This document shows positions 48,035-55,142 of a stretch of 55,142 bases of DNA, piece after piece. The position numbers were made by a program, and so were the translations under genes. Positions within the stretch are counted from its first letter, which is position 1. Each line of letters opens with the position of its first letter. This DNA comes from Candidatus Gottesmanbacteria bacterium RIFCSPHIGHO2_02_FULL_39_11. GTDB lineage: Bacteria; Patescibacteriota; Microgenomatia; 2-02-FULL-39-11. Location: positions 80,881-136,022 of the forward strand of contig MFJL01000041.1 of the NCBI GenBank assembly GCA_001779195.1, written 5' to 3'. Below the pieces are notes generated by a model that was given only the letters and a program-made list of their open reading frames with translations, had not been told where the DNA came from and ran no database searches.

Positions 48035-49672
48035 ATGAAGAAGTACCTCTACCCCAAAATATATAAGAAAATAAAATTAAATAGAATATTAGGTGCGCTT
48101 CGATCATTGTTTCGAATAAATTACTGGTTGCTTCCTCTTTCGATATTAATTACGGGCATTTTCAGCAGACTTATTTATCTTTTATATGATTCTTACGGTT
48201 CATCATGGGACGATTACGGGTTTATGCTTAATATTGAAAAAAGCTTTTTTGAATTTATAGGTAAACATGAGACACAACTTGCAAATACTGTACCATACTG
48301 GATTATTTACAGAATCTCCGGATATAGCTTTTTCGGGTATGTGGTAATACCTGTAATGATAAGCGTAATTACCACTATACTGATATATAAAAAGATTAAA
48401 CAATATTGGAACTCCGTTGCGGTTCTTACATTTTCTTTATTTCTTCTAGCATTCAATAATTACGCTATTTATCTTACAAAATATCCTATGGTTTCCTACG
48501 GGACAAGTTTTTTGGTGACTACCTATTTCTATTTTCTGTTTATTGGATTTCTTGATAAACAATCAAAACCAAAATTATCTTATTGGATTCTGTTATGTTT
48601 TTTAATGGCATTTTTTACCATAGTTACGACAGTTATTCCCATTGTATGCGGAATTACTGCACTATTTGTTATTAAATTCATTAAAAACAAAAAAATTAAT
48701 TTTATAAATTTCATAAAGGGATCCTCGACATTTTTATTAGCATTAATAATTTTTTCTTTGACGTACGCAATAACCTATACGGTTCATTCATTTAATAATC
48801 TTGGAGTTGACAAGCGTTTTGATATGTTGCCGCATTTCTATTCCACTTCAGGTCATGAACAAAATATAATAGGAGCTGGAAATTTTATAATTCAAAATAC
48901 AGAAAGGTTATTTTTAGAATTGTTCGCGTTGCCTTTTCGTGATTCGGTCACAAAACCACTGGGATTTATACTTGAGATATTATTTTTCATCGGATTAGGG
49001 AAAACCATATTTAACTGGAAACAATCTGAAAAAGATTTATTTACCGTTATTTACATTTTTCTTGCTTGGTTTAGTATGCTTGTGGGAGGATTTATCGGAG
49101 TTTACCCCTTCGGAACAAGCAGATACACCGCTTTTTTATTGGTCCCATGCTTAATAATTATTTCATACGGAGTCATAATCGTTACAAGTTGTGTTTCTCC
49201 AATATTTAAACTTTTAATGGAAAAATTGAACGTTAAATTAGTAATTATTTCTGCATCGGTTTCTATAATTATAGTTGGAGCGGTTCTGGATAGTTTTCTC
49301 CTAAATCAAATCCTTAACCATAGTAAATTAAATAGTAAAGCATTAGCTGTAGTTAATAGCTATCAGGGTAATTTAATTCTTTTTTCAAGTTTCATTAATC
49401 CGTTACTATCTATCAAGGCAAGAGATATTTATTCTTCAGGTTTTGATATGGGATGGGGAAAATACAATAATTTAGGGAGTGACTCCGAAGTGCCGATTAC
49501 ATTAAAGAAGAAGCTTCAGGAAGATGAAGGATCGAAGTTATTGATTATAATGGAATCGACTCAGAAATTGGAAAGTTTTCCCCAGTGGAAAAAGGTTATC
49601 GAAGAATACTATAATCTAGAGAACGAAAATGTATCGCCCGCAATAAAGATATTAGTGTATAAAAAGAAATAA
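48035..49672 (+). CDS. GT-C-like polytopic membrane protein
   Basis: A 545-aa protein with about twelve hydrophobic helices. After a basic N-terminus and first helix comes SYGSSWDDYGFMLNIEKSFFEFI, whose D59-D60 sits where GT-C enzymes carry the catalytic acid. No SFxDYKPP loop is present, so it is not one of the tandem-array paralogues. The C-terminal soluble region is short. It is probably an outer-face glycosyltransferase or a glycan-modifying membrane protein. Confidence 0.7.
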   Translation: MKKYLYPKIYKKIKLNRILGALRSLFRINYWLLPLSILITGIFSRLIYLLYDSYGSSWDDYGFMLNIEKSFFEFIGKHETQLANTVPYWIIYRISGYSFFGYVVIPVMISVITTILIYKKIKQYWNSVAVLTFSLFLLAFNNYAIYLTKYPMVSYGTSFLVTTYFYFLFIGFLDKQSKPKLSYWILLCFLMAFFTIVTTVIPIVCGITALFVIKFIKNKKINFINFIKGSSTFLLALIIFSLTYAITYTVHSFNNLGVDKRFDMLPHFYSTSGHEQNIIGAGNFIIQNTERLFLELFALPFRDSVTKPLGFILEILFFIGLGKTIFNWKQSEKDLFTVIYIFLAWFSMLVGGFIGVYPFGTSRYTAFLLVPCLIIISYGVIIVTSCVSPIFKLLMEKLNVKLVIISASVSIIIVGAVLDSFLLNQILNHSKLNSKALAVVNSYQGNLILFSSFINPLLSIKARDIYSSGFDMGWGKYNNLGSDSEVPITLKKKLQEDEGSKLLIIMESTQKLESFPQWKKVIEEYYNLENENVSPAIKILVYKKK

Positions 49673-49687
49673 GCCATTCCTAATTAT

Positions 49688-50827
49688 ATGAATTTGTCAA
49701 TTCCCGTAAACGAACCTCTGATCGGTATTAAGGAAAAAGAATACCTTTCTGATTGTCTCAAAACCGGCTGGATATCTTCCGTAGGAAAATATATCGATCT
49801 GTTTGAAACTAATTGGGCAAAGTTTTGCGGGAAAAAATACGGGATTGCAGTCAGCAACGGTACTGCAGCTTTACAACTGGCCGTTGATTCATTGAATCTG
49901 TCGACCGGAGACGAAGTAATTATGCCTTCTTTCAGCATTATCTCCTGTGTTCTGGCTGTAGTGCGCAACAAAGCCGTTCCGGTACTAGTTGATTGCGATC
50001 CGGATACATGGACTATGGATGTAAATCAAATAGAAAAGAAAATTACTAATAAAACAAAAGCAATCATGCCAGTGCATATCTACGGACATCCGGTCGATAT
50101 GGATCCGGTTTTGAAAATTGCGAAGAAACACAATTTAGCTATTATTGAAGATGCCGCTGAAGCCCATGGATCTCAATACTACTCTAAAATTAACACCGCG
50201 AAAGGTAAATGGGAAAAATGCGGAAGCTTCGGAACATTAAGCATTTTCAGTTTCTATGCGAATAAGCCAGTTACGACTGGTGAAGGAGGAATGGTTCTGA
50301 CAAATGATGAAAAACTGGCAGAACGGTTAAAATCACTTCGGAATTTATGTTTTTTGCCAAATCGGAGGTTTTGTCATGAGGATTTAGGATATAATTTCAG
50401 ATTGACAAATCTGCAGGCGGCACTCGGAGTTGCTCAAATAGAAAGAATAGATAAAATTATTGCAAAAAAAAGGTGGATTGGAAAACAGTATAATAAGCAA
50501 CTTATGGGATTACCTTTGCAATTACCAAGTGAGAAACCGTGGGCTAAAAATATATATTGGATGTACGGAGTAGTTTTACTGGATAAATACAATCTTGGTG
50601 CACGAATAACCATGGCTAGGATGAAAGAAAAAGGGATAGAAACACGACCCTTTTTCGTAGGGATGCATGAACAGCCTGTATTTAAAAAAATGGAATTATT
50701 TAAAAGAGAAAAATATCCGACGACGGAACGGATTTCAAGAAAAGGCTTCTACTTACCAAGCGGTCTTTCCCTTACGACTGCACAGATTGATTATGTTACA
50801 CAGTCGTTAAGGGAGATTTTATCATGA
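49688..50827 (+). CDS. DegT/DnrJ/EryC1 family sugar aminotransferase (perosamine-synthase-like)
   Basis: A 379-aa PLP enzyme. IPVNEPLIGIKEKEYLSDCLKTGWISSVGKYI at the start is characteristic of the GDP-perosamine synthase-like branch of the family. VSNGTAALQLAVD, EDAAEAHGS (154-162) and FSFYANKPVTTGEGG with PLP lysine K193 complete the active site. It would aminate a 4-keto-6-deoxyhexose nucleotide. It differs from the aminotransferase at 41680, so two amino sugars may be made. It is ATGA-coupled to a methyltransferase gene. Confidence 0.93.
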   Translation: MNLSIPVNEPLIGIKEKEYLSDCLKTGWISSVGKYIDLFETNWAKFCGKKYGIAVSNGTAALQLAVDSLNLSTGDEVIMPSFSIISCVLAVVRNKAVPVLVDCDPDTWTMDVNQIEKKITNKTKAIMPVHIYGHPVDMDPVLKIAKKHNLAIIEDAAEAHGSQYYSKINTAKGKWEKCGSFGTLSIFSFYANKPVTTGEGGMVLTNDEKLAERLKSLRNLCFLPNRRFCHEDLGYNFRLTNLQAALGVAQIERIDKIIAKKRWIGKQYNKQLMGLPLQLPSEKPWAKNIYWMYGVVLLDKYNLGARITMARMKEKGIETRPFFVGMHEQPVFKKMELFKREKYPTTERISRKGFYLPSGLSLTTAQIDYVTQSLREILS

Positions 50828-51585
50828 ATACTTTTAAGAAATACGCAAATTATTATGATTATCTTTATCAGGATAAAAACTACCATGAAGAAACGGATTA
50901 TATTGACGGACTTATCAGAAAATATCACCTTGATACCAAAAGTATAATTGATTTCGGCTGTGGGACCGGAACCTATGATATGTTATTGGGGGAAAAAGGA
51001 TATGATGTCATAGGGATTGATGTCAGCCGGGAGATGTTAAAAATCGCCGATCACCGTTTAAAGAGATCGAAGCTAAGTAATATTCTATATGAATACGGTG
51101 ATATCCGTATTTTCAGATCAGAAAAAAAGTATGACACGGTATTATCCTTGTTTCATGTCCTGAGTTATCAGACAACGGACAAAGACTTGATGTCTGCGTT
51201 TAAAACAATAAAATTTCATCTTAAGAAAAACGGATTATTCATTTTTGATTTTTGGTTCGGGCCGGCAGTTTTGACATGTAAACCGGAGGTTAAAGTAAAA
51301 AGATTTGAAAATGACAAATTAAAACTTATCCGAATTGCAGAACCTATAATTCACGTAACTGAAAATATTGTAGATGTAAACTACACGCTTTTTATACAGG
51401 ATAAAACAACCGGAAGAATTGAAACATTAACAGAAACCCATAATATGAGGTATCTGTTCGAAACAGAATTAAAGGAAATGCTTAAAAGATCGAATCTTAA
51501 ATTCATACACTCTGAAGAATTCGGAACGGGAAAGCAACCGGGACTTGATACATGGGGCGTTTGCTTTATAGGTACCCATCTATGA
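50824..51585 (+). CDS. Class I SAM-dependent methyltransferase
   Basis: A 253-aa enzyme. IIDFGCGTGTYDMLL (motif I, glycines at 45-49), VIGIDVSREML (acidic end of strand two), EYGDIRIF and TVLSLFHVLSYQT fit a small-molecule methyltransferase of the Methyltransf_25 type. It lies between the perosamine-like aminotransferase and a glycosyltransferase with ATGA overlaps on both sides, which suggests N- or O-methylation of the amino sugar or capping of the chain. Confidence 0.9.
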   Translation: MNTFKKYANYYDYLYQDKNYHEETDYIDGLIRKYHLDTKSIIDFGCGTGTYDMLLGEKGYDVIGIDVSREMLKIADHRLKRSKLSNILYEYGDIRIFRSEKKYDTVLSLFHVLSYQTTDKDLMSAFKTIKFHLKKNGLFIFDFWFGPAVLTCKPEVKVKRFENDKLKLIRIAEPIIHVTENIVDVNYTLFIQDKTTGRIETLTETHNMRYLFETELKEMLKRSNLKFIHSEEFGTGKQPGLDTWGVCFIGTHL

Positions 51586-52871
51586 AACGAGTTCTTATTA
51601 TCTATCCCTATGGTAATATAAACCATAATCCTAATTTGTCTGCAATTGTAACGTCTTTGGAAGAGAACGGATATTATACCGATATATTAAGTCCGCGATT
51701 TCCTACAATAAATCAAAACTTCTCTTCCGAGAAATCCAGTCAGATTTTAATCGACGATTCGGATAAAAACAATTCTAATAAATATATTAAGGCTGTGAAC
51801 CCGGATAATTATTCTTTAGTGATCGGCATAGATAAGGGAATCATCCCTGCCTCAAAAATTGCCGGCAAGGCAAAAGTTTCTTATGGACTTATTTCTTATG
51901 AAATAATTTTCAGAGACGAAATAGGGTTTGATGCGAAGAAGGATGAGATAGAAGCATGTTCCGGAGTTTCATTTGCGGTATGTCAGGATAATATCCGGTC
52001 ACTTCTCTTATCTGAGGAAAATACTATTCCGCTGAATAAAATAATTAACATCCCGGTTGCGGGAAAATATAAATCGCTGATAAAAAAGTCTGATCATCTC
52101 AGAAAAACACTAGGGATAGGTAATGATAAAAGAATTGCTTTATATGCAGGCAGCTTGTCTTCCTGGGGTATGATCGACAGTTTGATAGAACAGGTCAATA
52201 AGTGGCCCAATGACTGGGTTTTGGTATTGCATCCCAGGTACGGGATTGAGAACAGAATATTAAAGTATATTAATAAAATTAAAAAAAATTCCAGAGTTTA
52301 TTTATCTGACACACCGGTAGATACTACAGCGCAGATGGACAAAATTGTGTCTTCTGTAGATTTAGGGATTGCATTATACAAAAGTGATCCAAATCATCCA
52401 GCTTTGGGTAAAAATATTTTATTCATAGGGTTAAGTTCCGGTAAAATTTCAACCTATCTTAATTACGGAATTCCAGTCATGATAAACGAAATCGGACAGA
52501 TGACTGATTATGTAAGAAAGTACAAATTGGGAATTGTTGTTGAAAATATGGAAAAAGCAAATCCGTCAAAGTTTGATTATTACGATTCCAAGAAACTATC
52601 TTCAAGATGTATTAATTTTTTTAAATCCCGGTTAGATTTTGCTTTGTACGAAAAAAGTCTGATATCTATCATCAAAGCTGCCGTTCAAAAAAAGAAGATC
52701 ACAGTTAGTACTGCGGTTGTAGATAATTATATGTTGCCACAAAGCACCATAGAGCAAATGAAGGCATTATACAAAGATTATTTAGAAGTAAATAATAAAT
52801 TCCAGAAACTTAAAAGTGCCGGAATTAACCGTATATTTGATAAATTTAATAGTTATAATAACTTATTATGA
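51582..52871 (+). CDS. Putative GT-B glycosyltransferase
   Basis: A 429-aa soluble protein from ATG 51582 (MKRVLIIYPYGNINHNPNL); the track's start adds ten residues inside the methyltransferase gene. The donor-domain start RIALYAGSLSSWGMIDSLIEQV and the segment ISTYLNYGIPVMINEIGQMTDYV are typical of GT-B transferases, though the EX7E motif is not clear. VLVLHPRYGIEN lies between them. It is joined by ATGA overlaps to the methyltransferase before and the FkbM gene after. Confidence 0.75.
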   Translation: MKRVLIIYPYGNINHNPNLSAIVTSLEENGYYTDILSPRFPTINQNFSSEKSSQILIDDSDKNNSNKYIKAVNPDNYSLVIGIDKGIIPASKIAGKAKVSYGLISYEIIFRDEIGFDAKKDEIEACSGVSFAVCQDNIRSLLLSEENTIPLNKIINIPVAGKYKSLIKKSDHLRKTLGIGNDKRIALYAGSLSSWGMIDSLIEQVNKWPNDWVLVLHPRYGIENRILKYINKIKKNSRVYLSDTPVDTTAQMDKIVSSVDLGIALYKSDPNHPALGKNILFIGLSSGKISTYLNYGIPVMINEIGQMTDYVRKYKLGIVVENMEKANPSKFDYYDSKKLSSRCINFFKSRLDFALYEKSLISIIKAAVQKKKITVSTAVVDNYMLPQSTIEQMKALYKDYLEVNNKFQKLKSAGINRIFDKFNSYNNLL

Positions 52872-53560
52872 CGTTATTCGGGAATATTAAATCTATTGCT
52901 TCTAAAAGGGTATTAGTCAATAATATTCAGTCTGAAAACGAATGGCTAAAAAAATTCCGGATAAAAACTTTCATAGATATCGGAGCATATGTCGGAGAAT
53001 ATGTTGATTTTTCGAAAAACTTTTATCCTAAAGCTATTATATATGCATACGAACCAGTCAAAGAAAGTTTCAGTCTTCTTAAAAAGAAAATAGGAATTGA
53101 TCCAAATATTCGAATTTTTAATTATGCCATAGGAGATAAAAATAAGATGCAAAAAATATTCAAAAGTTCCTATTCCCCTTCTTCGTCAATTCTTCCCATG
53201 GCTAATCTCCATAAAACATCATTTCCAAAAAGCGCTAAAAATACCGTTCAAACGGTTCAGGAGTATACGCTAGACTATCTTATGAAGGATATAAATCTTG
53301 CAGAAGACATATTTATCAAAGTGGATACCCAGGGCTATGAGGATAAAGTAATTGATGGAGGGAAAACAATTTTTAAAAAAGCAAAAATTATTCAGATTGA
53401 AGTAAGTTTTGAGGAACTATATGAAAACCAGGTATTATTTCATGATATTTATAAACGGTTATATGCCCTTGGATTTTTTTTTCACGGTATAAAAAATCAA
53501 GTCCGTTCCCCGATTAACGGAACAATTCTTCAGTCTCATGCTTATTTTATAAAACCTTAA
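52868..53560 (+). CDS. FkbM family methyltransferase
   Basis: A 230-aa SAM-dependent O-methyltransferase of the FkbM family. FIDIGAYVGEYVDFSKNFYP is motif I, IIYAYEPVKESFSLL carries the acidic residue of strand two, and DIFIKVDTQGYEDKVIDGG is the family's hallmark. It is intact and of normal length. It probably methylates a sugar hydroxyl. In an exporter with a Wzt C-terminal domain such a methyl group can serve as the chain-terminating mark. Confidence 0.93.
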   Translation: MTLFGNIKSIASKRVLVNNIQSENEWLKKFRIKTFIDIGAYVGEYVDFSKNFYPKAIIYAYEPVKESFSLLKKKIGIDPNIRIFNYAIGDKNKMQKIFKSSYSPSSSILPMANLHKTSFPKSAKNTVQTVQEYTLDYLMKDINLAEDIFIKVDTQGYEDKVIDGGKTIFKKAKIIQIEVSFEELYENQVLFHDIYKRLYALGFFFHGIKNQVRSPINGTILQSHAYFIKP

Positions 53561-53566
53561 TAAATT

Positions 53567-54487
53567 ATGCTGACGCTTGTTGTTATTATCGGTACCTATA
53601 ATCGAAGGGCCCAACTTCAGAAATGCCTGGAAAGCATAATGGGTAAAGTAAGTCATAGTTGTATGATTTATGTCATCGATGCGGGTTCAAGTGATGGTAC
53701 GATTCAGTATCTTGAGAAATTAGAAAAAAGAAAAAAAATAAAATTTATAAGACAGAAAAAGAAAATAGGCCAAATAAAAAGTTTCAACAAAATTCTTCCA
53801 AAAATTACATCCAAATACGTTTGCTGGTTAAGCGATGATAATGTTGTCGTGGATAATATGCTGGATGAAGCAATAGGAATATTGGATGAAAATAATTCGA
53901 TAGGAATGATTGGTCTGAAAGTGAAGGATATGATGGGAAAATTAAGTCAGGAACCTTACATAGGTTCGGTTTGGTCATCAGGAGTCCTAAATATAAATCA
54001 GGGGATAATCAGAACTGACTTATTTAAAAAAATCGGATATTTTGACGATGCATTTCCGGATTATGGAATGGATGCTGATCTTACTACGAAAGTACTGCTG
54101 GCAGGATACAAAGTAGTCCTTACAAAAAAAATCGCCGTCCTGCATTTTCGGGATTACGGAAAAAATCCCGGAACCAATTCTGAAAAAGAGAGAAGGAAAA
54201 AAATTCTTAGAGCAATAGAAATTTATAAAATTAAGTACCGGACTCTCTGTAGAAATATCAGAGTATCACGCAGAGTATACACTTCACTGCTACCGGTATC
54301 TGCCATATTTATCAGAGCGTGTTGTTCCATTATAAATCTTGCAGGTTTTATAAGAAACTCCGGACTTAGGATAAATCAAAGAGACTTAAGAAACATTTTC
54401 GAATCTGAATATGTTTCTTTGAACGATTTATATTTAAACCGCAGAAAGCTTTACTATTTAGTTCAAAGTATAAATTCACCACATTAA
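53567..54487 (+). CDS. GT2 family glycosyltransferase
   Basis: A 306-aa GT-A enzyme. VVIIGTYNRRAQLQKCLESI, VIDAGSSDGT, the metal motif WLSDDNVV, and INQGIIRTDLFKKIGYFDDAFPDYGMDADL are the standard stations. The C-terminal 90 residues are basic and helical. It is six bases from the FkbM gene and ends 55 bases before a new neuB gene with its own promoter. Confidence 0.92.
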   Translation: MLTLVVIIGTYNRRAQLQKCLESIMGKVSHSCMIYVIDAGSSDGTIQYLEKLEKRKKIKFIRQKKKIGQIKSFNKILPKITSKYVCWLSDDNVVVDNMLDEAIGILDENNSIGMIGLKVKDMMGKLSQEPYIGSVWSSGVLNINQGIIRTDLFKKIGYFDDAFPDYGMDADLTTKVLLAGYKVVLTKKIAVLHFRDYGKNPGTNSEKERRKKILRAIEIYKIKYRTLCRNIRVSRRVYTSLLPVSAIFIRACCSIINLAGFIRNSGLRINQRDLRNIFESEYVSLNDLYLNRRKLYYLVQSINSPH

Positions 54488-54488
54488 T

Positions 54489-54497
54489 TGATATAAT
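54489..54497 (+). promoter_or_regulatory. Extended -10 promoter TGATATAAT
   Basis: TGATATAAT matches the full extended -10 consensus (TGn plus TATAAT), directly after the GT2 stop. No -35 hexamer is clear. The predicted leader to the neuB ATG at 54543 is about 40 bases, longer than for other genes here, and contains CTCCTGGAG. Confidence 0.65.
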
Positions 54498-54542
54498 CTT
54501 CTCCTGGAGTTATCAGATGCTATTTTGTATTTGTAATAATTC

Positions 54543-55142
54543 ATGAAAGACAACAGAACGCTCATAATCAGTAATAAAGAAATCGCGGATGACACAGATT
54601 GTTTTGTAGTTGCTGAAATCGGACATAATCATCAGGGAAGTATTGAGATAGCTAAACAGCTTTTCAAAGCAGCAAAAGAATGTGGTGCTGATGCAGTAAA
54701 GCTTCAAAAGCGGCACAATAAATCTCTCTATACCACTGACTTTTATAACTCTGTATATAATTCAGAAAATGCATTTGGTCCAACTTATGGAAAACATCGG
54801 GAAGCTTTGGAATTCGGTAAAAAAGAATATCTTGAATTAAAGAAATACGCAAAAAGTCTTGGTCTTATTTTTTTTGCGACCGCATGGGATTTTAAAAGTG
54901 CCGATTTTCTTGCAGATATAGAAATGCCATGTTTTAAAATCGCATCAGCAGATCTTCTTAACATTCCTCTTTTAAAACATGTTGCACGCTTTGGTAAACC
55001 AATTATTGTCAGCACGGGCGGATCAACTCTTCCGGATGTAAGACGTGCATATGAAGAGATAGTTAAGCTAAACCCCCAAATTGCAATTCTTCAATGTACG
55101 GCATCGTATCCCTCCGATTTTTCTGAACTTGATTTGCATGTA
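54543..55142 (+). CDS. neuB: N-acetylneuraminate synthase-like protein (NeuB), 5' part, cut by window end
   Basis: Open from ATG 54543 to the last base (200 codons), and missing from the ORF track because no stop is reached. FVVAEIGHNHQGS (AEIGHNHQG at 24-32), DAVKLQKR (KLQ in place of KFQ), FFATAWDFKSADFL, FKIASADLLNIPLL and PIIVSTGGS are NeuB landmarks of the phosphoenolpyruvate-condensing barrel. The metal-His half and SAF domain lie beyond the window. It is the third NeuB-type gene here and differs clearly from the one at 40231, so it may make a different keto acid. Confidence 0.92.
   Translation, partial: MKDNRTLIISNKEIADDTDCFVVAEIGHNHQGSIEIAKQLFKAAKECGADAVKLQKRHNKSLYTTDFYNSVYNSENAFGPTYGKHREALEFGKKEYLELKKYAKSLGLIFFATAWDFKSADFLADIEMPCFKIASADLLNIPLLKHVARFGKPIIVSTGGSTLPDVRRAYEEIVKLNPQIAILQCTASYPSDFSELDLHV

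Overview
The window reads as an AT-rich bacterial surface-glycan locus of about 50 kb, coded entirely on the + strand, preceded by the end of a Type I restriction-modification operon. I see no rRNA, tRNA, transposase gene or CRISPR array. The best guess for the organism is a Candidate Phyla Radiation (Patescibacteria) lineage, most likely Microgenomates-like. The reasons are the AT-rich and very compact gene packing, the near absence of Shine-Dalgarno sequences, and large families of ArnT/PMT-like GT-C glycosyltransferases with the DE..xGYxAYSIxKTG signature that I associate with that group. TGA is used as a normal stop (many ATGA junctions), so the recoded Gracilibacteria/Absconditabacteria are unlikely. 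The taxon is inference; no marker gene is present.

Layout. (1) 1-3842: 3' end of hsdS, a 200-aa accessory ORF and hsdR. (2) 3843-4410: a gene-poor gap with a clear intrinsic terminator, two TAGGGGAC repeats and a possibly frameshifted small ORF. (3) 4411-4635: a YggU/DUF167 protein. (4) 4661-16871: eight consecutive GT-C membrane proteins. Six are ArnT/PMT-like paralogues with an intact DE motif, one is a shrunken copy without it (6347-7225), and one belongs to a different GT-C branch (12122-13645). (5) 16881-28417: a sugar-nucleotide epimerase, a FAD oxidoreductase, DPM1-like and WaaE-like GT2 enzymes, a YfhO-like membrane protein, a GT4, a PIG-V-like mannosyltransferase and a GT2/DUF2304 pair. 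(6) 28420-37419: a GDP-fucose-synthase-like reductase, a NodU-type carbamoyltransferase, two GT4 enzymes, AsnB, and a Wzm/Wzt polysaccharide ABC exporter whose ATPase has a C-terminal extension. (7) 37441-43856: a nonulosonic-acid-like cassette (CMP-sugar synthetase, divergent NeuB, TIM-barrel protein, NeuB, hexapeptide acyltransferase, DegT aminotransferase, CapD/PseB-like dehydratase). (8) 43917-55142: further glycosyltransferases, FkbM-type methyltransferases, a cupin, a second DegT aminotransferase and the start of a third NeuB.

Taken together the genes suggest this route. Nucleotide sugars and unusual keto-acid sugars are made in the cytoplasm. GT2/GT4 enzymes build a lipid-linked chain that Wzm/Wzt exports. 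Polyprenyl-phosphate sugars made by DPM1-like enzymes feed the GT-C enzymes, which decorate the chain or surface proteins outside the membrane. Methyl, carbamoyl and amide groups finish it.

The most unusual sequence-level observation is a 37-bp repeat inserted twice, in the same reading frame, inside a single WaaE-like glycosyltransferase gene (23551-24381). A related composite palindrome sits 2 kb upstream and supplies the stop codon of another gene. A second notable pattern is a pair of promoter-like sites, TTGC..-N17-TAAAAT-N6-ATG, in which the TAA of the -10 box is the stop codon of the gene before.
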